64,000 nt of DNA. Source: UBA9926 sp023261215 (GTDB lineage: Bacteria > Pseudomonadota > Gammaproteobacteria > Pseudomonadales > Azotimanducaceae). Under the pieces are notes generated by a model. That model was given only the letters and a program-made list of their open reading frames with translations. It ran no database searches and was not told where the DNA came from. Shown here one piece after another: positions 44,288-53,181 of the stretch. Position numbers and translations under genes: made by a program. Each line of letters begins with the position of its first letter. Positions within the stretch are counted from its first letter, which is position 1. The stretch is from the NCBI GenBank assembly GCA_038136035.1, contig JAYPYV010000001.1, positions 62,001 to 126,000 of the forward strand. Reading direction: 5' to 3'.

Positions 44288-46330
44288 ATGACCAATCCGC
44301 TTTTGATCCGAGGAGACTTCCCTCGCTTTGATGAAATCTCAGCGATGCATGTGGTGCCCGCGATCACCGAAATACTGGCGAGCAATCGCGAAGCGCTCGA
44401 TCGAATCAAGGGCTTGCCAGAGGCGTCGATGACCGCCGACCTTTTGCTTCAGCTTGAGGCATTGGATGCTCGTTTGAATGATGCCTGGAATCCAGTGGAG
44501 CATCTGAATGCTGTGGTCAACAGTGAAGCGCTTCGAGAGGCTTACAACGATGCACGAAAGCTGATTACGGATTACCAGACCGAGCTGGGTCAAGATGAAG
44601 CGCTCTTTGGGGTCTATCGGCACCTACAAGCCAGAGGACCGGCACTCGGCCTCACCCAGGACCAAAGAAAAAGTGTGGAAAACGCTGTAAGGGAATTTGA
44701 ACTTTCAGGTGTGGGGCTCGCTGGAGAAGATCGTGAAAGGTATGCCGCACTTAAGTCTCAGCTCAGCGAGCAGACCAGCCGGTTTTCAGAGAACGTGCTG
44801 GACGCGACCGACCACTGGAAGCGAGTGATTGAGGATGGCGCAATTCTGACGGGACTTCCGGAATCGGCGCTTCAGATGCTGTCTGAAGCAGCCGAGAGGG
44901 AGGGCTTGCAGGGCTATCTTCTAACGCTGGATGCGCCGTCTTACCTTGCAGTCATGAAATTTTGTGAGAACCGCGAGGTGCGCCGCGAGGTTTACGAGGC
45001 CTTTGTCACTCGAGCGTCGGACGTTGGCCCAAACGCGGGACAATTCGATAACAGTGAGCTCATGGCGCAGATTGTTGAAGGGCGAGAAAAGGTCGCTGCC
45101 CTTTTGGGCTTCGCCCATTTCTCTGAGTACAGTCTCGCGACCAAGATGGCCGAGTCTCCAGATGCCGTTTTGACCTTCTTGCGCGACTTAGCACAGGTTT
45201 CGTTGCCCACCGCTCGGGATGAAATGCGGTCGCTTGAAGCATTTGCTGAGGCACATCTTGGACTGAGTGAGCTTTCTGCCTGGGACATCCCCTTTGCCTC
45301 CGAGCGTCAGCGTCAACAAACTTTCGATTTGTCAGAAGACGCATTGAAAGCCTATTTTCCAGCAGATCACGTGATAAATGGCATGTTCGATATCGTGTCA
45401 AGAGTGTTTGGTGTGTCGATCGCGCCTTGCGGTGATATCGCGACTTGGCACCCAGACGTCACGACGTACCAAATCAATCGGGACGGAGAGACCATCGCCT
45501 TTTTTTACATGGATCTTTATGCCAGGCCCAAAAAGCGCGGAGGCGCGTGGATGGCAGATTGTCGAAATCGCAGGCTTACGCCCGAGGGCATGGTCCAGCG
45601 CCCGGTGGCATTTCTGACCTGCAATTTCTCGCCCGGTGTCGCCGGCAAACCATCACTTCTAAGCCATGATGAGGTCGTGACTTTGTTTCACGAGTTTGGT
45701 CACGGATTGCATCACATGCTGACGAAAGTCGAATGTTCGGGCGTGTCGGGGATCAACGGGGTGGCATGGGACGCCGTTGAACTGCCAAGCCAATTTCTAG
45801 AAAACTGGTGTTGGGACCGTGAGGCCATTGCGCTCATCTCAAGGCATGTGGAGACGCACGAGCCGTTGCCTGATGCCCAGCTCGATCGATTGCTGGCGGC
45901 GAAGAATTATCAGGCGGGCATGCACATGGTCAGACAGCTCGAATTCGCCCTATTTGATTTCAGATTGCATCACGAAGGGTGCGGTGAAGGCGGTATCCAG
46001 GCCCTGCTCGACGACGTCAGGCAAGAGGTCGCCGTCGTGCCAGTGCCCGAGTTCAATCGATTTCAGCATGGGTTTAACCATATATTTAGTGACTTTGTCG
46101 GCTATGCAGCGGGTTACTATAGCTACAAATGGGCGGAGGTCCTGTCAGCCGATGCCTACTCCGCGTTTAAGGCAACCAGTGCGTTTGATCGCCAGGTAGG
46201 GGAACGTTTTTTGGAGTCCATTTTGGAGAAGGGTGGCAGCGACGATGCAATGAACTTGTTTGAGGCATTTATGGGTAGGCCGCCTAAAATTGATGCACTC
46301 TTAGAGCAAGAGGGAATCCAGCGAGCATGA
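44288..46330 (+). CDS. prlC: Oligopeptidase A (M3 family metallopeptidase)
   Basis: Cytoplasmic zinc peptidase that degrades short peptides, including cleaved signal peptides. From ATG 44288 it has 680 residues; a GTG two codons upstream is nearer to the AGGAG site. The zinc motif is HEFGHGLHH (about 468-476), with the third ligand in the ELPSQFLENW block. The start MTNPLLIRGDFPRFDEI resembles the E. coli protein. Its last 4 bases overlap the zinc-ribbon gene. Confidence 0.96.
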   Translation: MTNPLLIRGDFPRFDEISAMHVVPAITEILASNREALDRIKGLPEASMTADLLLQLEALDARLNDAWNPVEHLNAVVNSEALREAYNDARKLITDYQTELGQDEALFGVYRHLQARGPALGLTQDQRKSVENAVREFELSGVGLAGEDRERYAALKSQLSEQTSRFSENVLDATDHWKRVIEDGAILTGLPESALQMLSEAAEREGLQGYLLTLDAPSYLAVMKFCENREVRREVYEAFVTRASDVGPNAGQFDNSELMAQIVEGREKVAALLGFAHFSEYSLATKMAESPDAVLTFLRDLAQVSLPTARDEMRSLEAFAEAHLGLSELSAWDIPFASERQRQQTFDLSEDALKAYFPADHVINGMFDIVSRVFGVSIAPCGDIATWHPDVTTYQINRDGETIAFFYMDLYARPKKRGGAWMADCRNRRLTPEGMVQRPVAFLTCNFSPGVAGKPSLLSHDEVVTLFHEFGHGLHHMLTKVECSGVSGINGVAWDAVELPSQFLENWCWDREAIALISRHVETHEPLPDAQLDRLLAAKNYQAGMHMVRQLEFALFDFRLHHEGCGEGGIQALLDDVRQEVAVVPVPEFNRFQHGFNHIFSDFVGYAAGYYSYKWAEVLSADAYSAFKATSAFDRQVGERFLESILEKGGSDDAMNLFEAFMGRPPKIDALLEQEGIQRA

Positions 46331-46539
46331 ATCGCCGTTTTATTTCTGGCGCTGAATGCCCGTCGTGCGGAGAAACCGATGCGCTTTTTATGCGTGTCGG
46401 AGAATCCCGAGATCTCGTTCGATGTGCCGTGTGTGATTATGTGGATAAGCGTCCAGATCGCATGCAAGAGGACACAGGTCCTCACCACCAGGCGCCGCGC
46501 CCTGAACCGCCCGGTGTGTTTTGGCGGGGCAAAAATTAA
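46327..46539 (+). CDS. YheV-like putative zinc-ribbon protein (DUF2387)
   Basis: 70 residues with two CxxC pairs, ECPSCGE (about 10-16) and CAVCDY (about 33-38), spaced as in a zinc ribbon, after RRFISGA, which matches the YheV family start. The C-terminus is polar and probably disordered, ending GVFWRGKN. It overlaps prlC by 4 bases, the pairing I recall in Pseudomonas. Function unknown. Confidence 0.85.
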   Translation: MNRRFISGAECPSCGETDALFMRVGESRDLVRCAVCDYVDKRPDRMQEDTGPHHQAPRPEPPGVFWRGKN

Positions 46540-47220
46540 AGCGAGGCGAGCGCTAGCCAAAGGCATTGTGTCAACGACGCGTTTTATCCACGCGCATCAG
46601 GCTTAAAAATCAATTCCCTTCGCGTCTTAGCGTTGGTGTCACCGATTGGGTGGGCGGTTCGATAGAACCTGCGCAAATCAGCGGATGACAGTCGAGTGAC
46701 TTGCGTTCTGCATCATCGTGTGGGTGAGCCAAGCAGCGAGCGCCAACTTCTCGCGCAGTTCAGGGCCGCCGTATAGAAGTGAGCGCCCCACAGTGAGCGC
46801 TCGGCGGCGAGCTCTACATTTTGAAGTGCTGCTGGGGTATCAGCGTTCACCCCCGGCGCGCTGCGTGAAGCGGATGAGCAACGTTTGGACACACCTTCAC
46901 ACGATGAGCATCCTGCGCTCGGGTGGCGATAATGATCTTGGCGTTAGCTGGATAAAAAGCGTCGTTCCTGGGCCGTTGATGCGATTTCATCGCGGTTTCT
47001 GGGTACTTAAGCATCCTCGCTGATGGAGGCCAATAAAGCGCGTAGATTCAATGATCTGGGCGTGCAATCGGGTAGTAAAACAGCCATAATACGCGCCGCC
47101 GCGGGCACCGTGCTTTCTCACATCTTCGAAAGGACGAGGTCTCGGTGTGACGTATTAGGCGTCTTTTGTTGAATATGACCATGTGGTTGGTCGGACCATA
47201 GTTACTCTGGAGCACTATCC
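46540..47220. other. Long intergenic region upstream of the cytochrome oxidase operon
   Basis: 681 bases. One open frame of ~100 codons (46718-47023) has no ribosome site and atypical composition, and I do not accept it as a gene. The region should hold the coxB promoter, but I see no strong -35/-10 pair. No tRNA or intrinsic terminator was recognised. Confidence 0.4.
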
Positions 47221-48399
47221 ATGACACAAGGAAACAGCCAAGAAGCCCGGTTGAATTGGGCCTTGCGAACATTCCAGTGGGTGTTAGCAAGCGTCTTCTT
47301 GCTTAGTAGTTACCATGCGCAGGCAGATTGGTCAGCGCTGAACATGACCAAAGGGGTTACCGAAATCAGCGAGAAGGTGTACGACCTGCATATGCTGATT
47401 TTCGCGATCTGCGTTCTCATTGGGATCGTGGTCTTTGGCATCATGATCATTTCGATGTTAGTGCACAGAAAATCCCTAGGTGCAGTGCCTGCAAAGTTTT
47501 CACACAGCACCAAGCTCGAATATCTTTGGACGGTCATTCCTATTTTGATTTTGCTCGGCATGGCTGTGCCAGCAACCAGCACGTTAAGAGATATGTACGA
47601 CGCTTCCGAAGCGGATCTCGATATCGAAGTGCGCGGGTATCAGTGGAAGTGGCAGTACACCTATCTAAACGATGATCCTGCAAAAGAAATTAAGTTCATG
47701 AGTGCGCTTGCGACCTCGCAGGATGAAATCTATAACCGCGCCAACAAGCGTGAACACTATCTGTCGGACGTGGATAACCCGATGGTCATCCCCATCAACA
47801 AGCGGGTCCGTTTTTTGATCACCTCCAATGATGTGATCCATTCTTGGTGGGTCCCGGACTTTGCGGTGAAGAAGGATGCCATTCCGGGCTTCATCCATGA
47901 GTCCTGGGCGGTCGTTAAAGAACCCGGCGTTTATCGAGGCAAATGCACCGAACTGTGTGGCAAGGATCATGGCTTTATGCCAATTGTGGTTCAAGCGGTA
48001 GAGCAGGACGAGTACGATGCCTGGGTCGCTATGAAGCAGGATGAAGCGCGTCAAGTCTATGAGACGGTCGGCAAGACTTGGACCATGGCCGAGCTCATGG
48101 AAACCGGTGAAAAGGTCTATCAACAAAATTGTTTGACCTGTCACCAAGCCAATGGCCAAGGGATTCCACCCGCATTCCCGTCACTCGTGGGGCAAGGGCT
48201 ATCCATAGGGCCCATTGGAGAACACATCGATATTGTCATTAACGGTAAGGCAGGCACGGCAATGCAAGCCTTCGCAGCGCAGCTGAACCCAGCTGAGATC
48301 GCTGCGGTCGTAACCTACGAGCGAAACGCTTGGGGCAATAACGTGGGCGACATGGCGCAGCCCAGGGAAGTGAATGCGCTGATTGCCGGTCAAGAGTAG
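47221..48399 (+). CDS. coxB: Cytochrome c oxidase subunit II with fused cytochrome c domain
   Basis: Takes electrons from soluble cytochrome c through CuA. The 392 residues have a leader helix (about 18-35), two membrane helices (about 57-80 and 100-118) and a cupredoxin domain with the CuA ligands Cys242, Cys246, His250 and Met253 in KCTELCGKDHGFM. A C-terminal cytochrome c domain carries CLTCH (Cys304, Cys307, His308). This fusion is the caa3-like form. It heads the oxidase operon, 9 bases before coxA. Confidence 0.97.
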   Translation: MTQGNSQEARLNWALRTFQWVLASVFLLSSYHAQADWSALNMTKGVTEISEKVYDLHMLIFAICVLIGIVVFGIMIISMLVHRKSLGAVPAKFSHSTKLEYLWTVIPILILLGMAVPATSTLRDMYDASEADLDIEVRGYQWKWQYTYLNDDPAKEIKFMSALATSQDEIYNRANKREHYLSDVDNPMVIPINKRVRFLITSNDVIHSWWVPDFAVKKDAIPGFIHESWAVVKEPGVYRGKCTELCGKDHGFMPIVVQAVEQDEYDAWVAMKQDEARQVYETVGKTWTMAELMETGEKVYQQNCLTCHQANGQGIPPAFPSLVGQGLSIGPIGEHIDIVINGKAGTAMQAFAAQLNPAEIAAVVTYERNAWGNNVGDMAQPREVNALIAGQE

Positions 48400-48408
48400 G
48401 AGTAAGAG

Positions 48409-50004
48409 ATGAGTGCAGTAATCGAGAATCACCACGACGATCATCACCATGGCCCCGATAAAGGCATCATGCGTTGGGTGCTGACGACGAACCATAAGGA
48501 CATTGGTTCGCTCTACTTGTGGTTTAGTTTTGCAATGTTTTTGGTGGGCGGTTGTATGGCGCTCGTCATTCGAGCGGAGCTATTCCAACCCGGCTTGCAA
48601 TTGGTCGCACCTGAATTTTTCAACCAGATGACCACGATGCACGGCCTGATTATGGTGTTCGGCGCTGTCATGCCGGCATTTGTCGGGTTAGCCAATTGGC
48701 TTGTGCCCATGATGATTGGCGCGCCGGACATGGCTTTGCCTCGCATGAATAACTACAGCTTTTGGATTTTGCCGTTTGCTTTCGGCCTGCTGATCAGCAC
48801 GCTCTTTATGGAAGGTGGTGCACCTAACTTCGGGTGGACCTTCTATGCGCCACTGTCAACTGAGTATGCACCTCCATCGGTCACGTTTTTCATTTTTGCG
48901 GTTCACTTGATGGGTGTCTCTTCCATCATGGGTTCCATTAACGTCATCGTCACGATTCTGAACATGCGTGCACCCGGGATGCGGTTGATGGACATGCCGC
49001 TCTTTGTCTGGACCTGGCTCATCACGGCGTATCTATTGATCGCGGTCATGCCGGTACTGGCGGGCGTGGTGACCATGATGCTGATGGATATCCATTTTGG
49101 CACGGCATTCTTTAGTGCGGCCGGCGGTGGTGACCCAGTCCTCTTTCAGCACGTGTTTTGGTTCTTCGGGCACCCTGAGGTCTACATTATGATCCTGCCC
49201 GCGTTTGGTGTGGTGTCTGCGATCATTCCGACCTTTGCGCGTAAGAAGCTCTTTGGTTATGACTCGATGGTTTACGCGACGGCATCGATTGCGTTCCTTT
49301 CGTTCATCGTTTGGGCGCATCACATGTTTACAGTGGGTATGCCGATTGCGGGCGAGCTCTATTTTATGTACGCCACGATGTTGATCGCAGTGCCGACCGG
49401 CGTGAAGGTGTTCAACTGGGTTGCAACCATGTGGAAAGGGTCGATGACCTTTGAAACGCCGATGCTCTTTGCCATCGCGTTCGTCATCCTGTTCACGATC
49501 GGTGGGTTCTCAGGGTTGATGTTGTCGATTGTTCCCGCCGACTTCCAGTATCACGATACCTATTTCGTGGTCGCTCACTTTCATTATGTCCTGGTACCTG
49601 GGTCGATCTTTTCGATCATGGCGGCAGCCTATTATTGGCTGCCCAAGTGGACGGGTAATATGTATGACGAGACTCTCGGGAAAACCCATTTCTGGCTCTC
49701 GTTTGTCGGTGTGAACGTGACCTTTTTCCCTCAGCACTTCATTGGTCTCGCCGGCATGCCGCGTCGCTATCCGGACTATGCGTTGCAGTTTGCCGACTGG
49801 AATATGGTTTCCAGTGTGGGCGCCTACATCTTCGGTTTCAGCCAGTTGCTGTTCCTATTCATCGTGATTAAGACGATTCGAGGCGGAAAGAAAGCGACGG
49901 ACGAAGTATGGGATGGAGCTGAAGGGTTGGAGTGGACGGTCCCTTCTCCAGCGCCTTACCACACCTTCTCTACGCCGCCTGAGCTTCCGGCGAGAGCCCA
50001 CTAA
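48409..50004 (+). CDS. coxA: Cytochrome c oxidase subunit I
   Basis: Catalytic core with low-spin heme, high-spin heme and CuB, which reduces O2 and pumps protons. The 531 residues span twelve membrane helices. MHGLIMVFGAVMPAF contains a low-spin heme ligand, FFGHPEVYIMILPAFG the CuB His with its cross-linked Tyr (the K-channel type A motif), WAHHMFTVGMP the two CuB His, and HFHYVLVPG the remaining heme ligands. The N-terminus has a His/Asp-rich stretch. It lies between coxB and ctaG. Confidence 0.98.
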   Translation: MSAVIENHHDDHHHGPDKGIMRWVLTTNHKDIGSLYLWFSFAMFLVGGCMALVIRAELFQPGLQLVAPEFFNQMTTMHGLIMVFGAVMPAFVGLANWLVPMMIGAPDMALPRMNNYSFWILPFAFGLLISTLFMEGGAPNFGWTFYAPLSTEYAPPSVTFFIFAVHLMGVSSIMGSINVIVTILNMRAPGMRLMDMPLFVWTWLITAYLLIAVMPVLAGVVTMMLMDIHFGTAFFSAAGGGDPVLFQHVFWFFGHPEVYIMILPAFGVVSAIIPTFARKKLFGYDSMVYATASIAFLSFIVWAHHMFTVGMPIAGELYFMYATMLIAVPTGVKVFNWVATMWKGSMTFETPMLFAIAFVILFTIGGFSGLMLSIVPADFQYHDTYFVVAHFHYVLVPGSIFSIMAAAYYWLPKWTGNMYDETLGKTHFWLSFVGVNVTFFPQHFIGLAGMPRRYPDYALQFADWNMVSSVGAYIFGFSQLLFLFIVIKTIRGGKKATDEVWDGAEGLEWTVPSPAPYHTFSTPPELPARAH

Positions 50005-50028
50005 GGCTAAGCGTTGAGGAAATTATCG

Positions 50029-50580
50029 GTGTCAGTCAATACGACAACAAAATTCGCCACTGCAAAGCTCTTCGGCATTGCTGTGGCGATGTTTGCTTTT
50101 GGTTTTGCGCTGGTCCCTTTGTATGAAATCTACTGCGACGTGACGGGCGCTAACGGCAAGACCGGTGACCAATATGAGGCACCAGCTAATCTCGCAATTG
50201 ATGAAAGTCGAGAAGTCACTGTGCAATTCTTAGCCAATAACAACGCGAACATGCCATGGCAATTTCGACCCTCGGTTCGCTCTATGAAAGTGGTGCCAGG
50301 GAAGATGTACGAAACCACGTTTTTTGCCGGTAATATCACCAGCGAATCGATGGTGGCTCAAGCGGTTCCAAGCGTTGCGCCTTTCCATGCAGCCGAATAC
50401 TTTCACAAGACCGAATGTTTTTGCTTTGAGCAGCAAGAGTTGGCAGGCGGCGATCAACTAGATATGCCGTTACGATTCATTGTCGACCCAGAGATGCCCG
50501 AGTCAGTGAAAACACTCACGCTGTCTTATACCTTGTTTGATGTAACTGAAGCAGTTCGCGCTGGCGCGGCCGCTGAATAA
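50029..50580 (+). CDS. ctaG: Cytochrome c oxidase assembly protein CtaG/Cox11
   Basis: Membrane-anchored copper chaperone that delivers CuB to subunit I. GTG 50029 is preferred as start because TTGAGGAAA immediately upstream is the ribosome site; an in-frame TTG at 50014 lies within that site. The 183 residues have one membrane helix (about 12-30, ending LVPLYEIYCDVTG) and a periplasmic beta domain with the copper motif KTECFCFEQQ (Cys-x-Cys). Confidence 0.96.
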   Translation: MSVNTTTKFATAKLFGIAVAMFAFGFALVPLYEIYCDVTGANGKTGDQYEAPANLAIDESREVTVQFLANNNANMPWQFRPSVRSMKVVPGKMYETTFFAGNITSESMVAQAVPSVAPFHAAEYFHKTECFCFEQQELAGGDQLDMPLRFIVDPEMPESVKTLTLSYTLFDVTEAVRAGAAAE

Positions 50581-50603
50581 GCTTAGATAAAGAGAGAACC
50601 CGT

Positions 50604-51506
50604 ATGTCCTCCGACAACACTTACGAAACGTATTACGTCCCTCACAACAGCCCACTGCCAATCTTCGCGTCCTTGGGCATCTTCCTCACCGTGTTCGGTG
50701 CTGGGAACATGATGAATGAAATGTCTTCAGGATCAGCCAGCAGTTTCGGTGAAATTGTCTTCACCATGGGCGGGTTGGTCATGGCGACCACACTGTTTTT
50801 CTGGTTCTCAAAAGTAATCCAAGAGAATCACGCGAAGATGTACAGCCAGCAAATGGACAAATCCTTCGTCTGGGGTATGAGCTGGTTTATTTTCTCTGAA
50901 GTGATGTTTTTTGCGGCATTCTTTGGTGCGCTTTTCTATGTTCGTTTCTGGGTTGTGGACTGGATTGGCGGTGTCGGTGAGCGCGGCCCGAGCGACATGC
51001 TTTGGCCTGATTATCAACCGCAGTGGCCGATGTTGGCGAATCCCGATAACGTGAAGTTCGCACCCCCTGAAGGGGTCATTGGTTGGTACGGGCTGCCATT
51101 GATCAACACGGTGTTGCTATTAGCTTCCAGTGTTACCGTGACGTTTGCACACCACGCCATTAACAACGGTGAACGTGCGAAGATCATCAATTGGTTGATC
51201 GTCACCGTGCTCCTCGGTGTTGCATTCCTGGCTTGCCAAGCGTTCGAATACTATGAGGCCTACGCCCACTATGGTTTGACGCTCGATTCAGGCATTTTCG
51301 GTACGACCTTCTTCATGCTGACAGGGTTCCATGGGGCGCATGTGACCATTGGAACGATTATGCTGCTCGTGATGCTTGGGCGAGCGATCAAAGGCCACTT
51401 TACCGCGACTGACTGTTTTGGGTTTGAAGCGGCTGCGTGGTACTGGCACTTCGTTGATGTCGTGTGGGTGCTGCTATTTATCTTTGTTTACGTGCTCGGC
51501 ACCTAA
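50604..51506 (+). CDS. coxC: Cytochrome c oxidase subunit III
   Basis: Seven-helix subunit that stabilises the active site and proton uptake. The 300 residues include the FSEVMFFAAFFGALF block with the buried Glu, the QAFEYYEAY segment and the C-terminal GFHGAHVTIGTIML...WYWHFVDVVWVLLFIFVYV. It follows ctaG by 23 bases. The gene after it is convergent, 15 bases away, so the coxBA-ctaG-coxC transcript ends near 51520, without an obvious hairpin. Confidence 0.98.
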   Translation: MSSDNTYETYYVPHNSPLPIFASLGIFLTVFGAGNMMNEMSSGSASSFGEIVFTMGGLVMATTLFFWFSKVIQENHAKMYSQQMDKSFVWGMSWFIFSEVMFFAAFFGALFYVRFWVVDWIGGVGERGPSDMLWPDYQPQWPMLANPDNVKFAPPEGVIGWYGLPLINTVLLLASSVTVTFAHHAINNGERAKIINWLIVTVLLGVAFLACQAFEYYEAYAHYGLTLDSGIFGTTFFMLTGFHGAHVTIGTIMLLVMLGRAIKGHFTATDCFGFEAAAWYWHFVDVVWVLLFIFVYVLGT

Positions 51507-51521
51507 AAGAACCGCATTAGT

Positions 51522-51737
51522 CTAGAGCCAGGGGGCAGACACGCCGAGCTGCCCCGTCGCCATGCCAAACACCACAGTGCCGATGGTGACTGCGCCAAGG
51601 GCTACTCGAATGGTGAGATATTTAGCGGTGCGTGTACCTTCCGACTTCCCCATATCGACCATCATCGCTCGATAAGCCATCGCAAGCGCGACGATGTTTG
51701 CGAGCAACAACAGACAAATAATAATTTTGAGTAGCAT
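51522..51737 (-). CDS. DUF2909-like twin-helix membrane protein
   Basis: 71 residues with two hydrophobic segments (about 3-22 and 45-64) linked by a polar, basic loop. It lies in the conserved position between coxC and surf1 and on the opposite strand, as does the DUF2909 gene I recall in Pseudomonas. A role in oxidase assembly is suggested only by position. Confidence 0.8.
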   Translation of the reverse strand: MLLKIIICLLLLANIVALAMAYRAMMVDMGKSEGTRTAKYLTIRVALGAVTIGTVVFGMATGQLGVSAPWL

Positions 51738-51822
51738 ATGAGCATCTCTGAGCGGGCGTGGCCATTATACGCAGATGACAGTGATCTGCTCTCTTTGCGC
51801 CCGCCGACGTTAGGGACCCTTT

Positions 51823-52560
51823 GTGACTAGGCTTGGCTTAATCATCAACGTGCGTTTAGCCTTGTTTACGCTCGTTTTTCTGATCGTTTTTGTGCGCTTA
51901 GGGTTCTGGCAATTGGACCGAGAACTTGAAAAGCAAGACCAACTGGTATCGCTCGAGAAAAACCAAACGCTTCCGATGATGACTCTCGATGAGCTCATGG
52001 CTGAGAAGCCGGACAACCTTGCGGGTCGAAGAATCGAGTCAGAAGGGGAGTTTTTAGAAGATCAGGTATTCCTTCGGGACAACGTGATTTTTGAGGGGCG
52101 CGTTGGTTTTGAAGTACTCAGAGTGTTTAGAACGCGCGAAGGGCTTCATGTGCTTACCAACTTTGGCTTCGTCCAAGGGGGCGCTGACCGCACAAATTTG
52201 CCTCGCATCCCCAGTCTAACCCTGTCGCAAACCAATCTTGGGTCTATCTATCAAGGGCCTTGGATGAGCGCAGAGGGTCGTGAACTTTACTCGGGTTGGC
52301 CAAGGGTCACGCCGACGCAAAACCCATCAGAGAACGCAAAGGCGCTCAACATTGAGCTTGCACCCTTTGTCGTCCGTCTCGACGAGGAACATCCTGATGC
52401 GTTACCTCGCTTTTGGCCTCAAACCATGACTCGTCCCGAAAAACATCGTGCCTATGCGGTGCAATGGTTTGCCATGGCAGTGACACTGATGGTCTTTTTT
52501 ACCGTATTCACCGTTAGACAGAACCGATCGAAACAGGATGACGCACCTCATGGACGTTGA
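51823..52560 (+). CDS. SURF1-family cytochrome oxidase assembly protein
   Basis: Assists insertion of heme into subunit I. The 245 residues have two membrane helices near the ends (about 6-25 and 212-230) and a periplasmic domain between. RLGFWQLDRELEKQ after the first helix is the SURF1 signature, and GVNYGW-type sequence is replaced by TNFGFVQGG. The C-terminus HRAYAVQWFAMAVTLMVFF is typical. Start GTG 51823. The last 23 bases overlap the next gene. Confidence 0.92.
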   Translation: MTRLGLIINVRLALFTLVFLIVFVRLGFWQLDRELEKQDQLVSLEKNQTLPMMTLDELMAEKPDNLAGRRIESEGEFLEDQVFLRDNVIFEGRVGFEVLRVFRTREGLHVLTNFGFVQGGADRTNLPRIPSLTLSQTNLGSIYQGPWMSAEGRELYSGWPRVTPTQNPSENAKALNIELAPFVVRLDEEHPDALPRFWPQTMTRPEKHRAYAVQWFAMAVTLMVFFTVFTVRQNRSKQDDAPHGR

Positions 52561-53116
52561 AACGCAAACCAGCTCACGAAGAAAGTTGGTCCTCTTGGCA
52601 GCGATTGCTTTCGTACCGCTCTTTATTGCCTACGGGCTGTTCTTCTTTGCTCCAAACTGGAAGCCCGAGGGGACAAAGAACCATGGCCAACTGATTCAGC
52701 CCCCACTAGATGCCACTGAGCTCGAAACCCCAAAGCGCCAATGGAGCCTTCTCGTGATGTCCGGGCCCGAATGTGACGCCCGGTGTCGCGAGCAACTCTA
52801 TTTGACGCGACAAATTCATACCGCACTTGGTAAAGACGCTGATCGTCTGGTGCGACGTTGGGTGAGATCAACACCAGTCAACCCCTCGAACTGGGCCAGC
52901 TTGAAAGCCGAGCATCCAGACCTAGAGCCTTGGATCTCAGCGACCTTAGAGCGCACATTGACCGACTATGCATCGGACAAGTTTGCTGGGCTGCCCGTGC
53001 ACGTGTTCTTGGCGGACCCGCTTGGCAATATCATGATGGCGTATCCTGAGTCCGAGGTGGGTAAGCCGCTTTTGGAAGATCTGCGCTTACTTCTCAAACT
53101 CTCTAAGTTGGGCTGA
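52538..53116 (+). CDS. Membrane-anchored thioredoxin-like protein with CxxxC motif, cox locus
   Basis: 192 residues. An N-terminal membrane helix (about 15-38) is followed by a periplasmic domain with SLLVMSGPECDARC at the end of a predicted first beta strand. Cys79 and Cys83 make a CxxxC pair, as in Sco copper chaperones and thioredoxin-like folds. Further conserved features are weak (LPVHVFLADPLGNIMM near the end resembles the Sco strand). An alternative ATG lies four codons in. The same position in Pseudomonas holds a hypothetical oxidase-assembly gene. Function is inferred, not shown. Confidence 0.75.
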   Translation: MTHLMDVETQTSSRRKLVLLAAIAFVPLFIAYGLFFFAPNWKPEGTKNHGQLIQPPLDATELETPKRQWSLLVMSGPECDARCREQLYLTRQIHTALGKDADRLVRRWVRSTPVNPSNWASLKAEHPDLEPWISATLERTLTDYASDKFAGLPVHVFLADPLGNIMMAYPESEVGKPLLEDLRLLLKLSKLG

Positions 53117-53181
53117 GAGCCCATGAAAATGAGGACATCATCCGGTAGAATGCTCGGCCGATTGTGTCTGCGTGCCCCGCT

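Noticed and set aside
45362..45377. ATCACGTGAT palindrome as a third parS site
   Set aside because: Lacks the outer TGTTT/AAACA arms; only the core CACGTG palindrome matches.
46718..47023. 101-codon plus-strand frame before coxB
   Set aside because: No ribosome site, Arg/Ser-rich composition typical of spurious frames, no motif.
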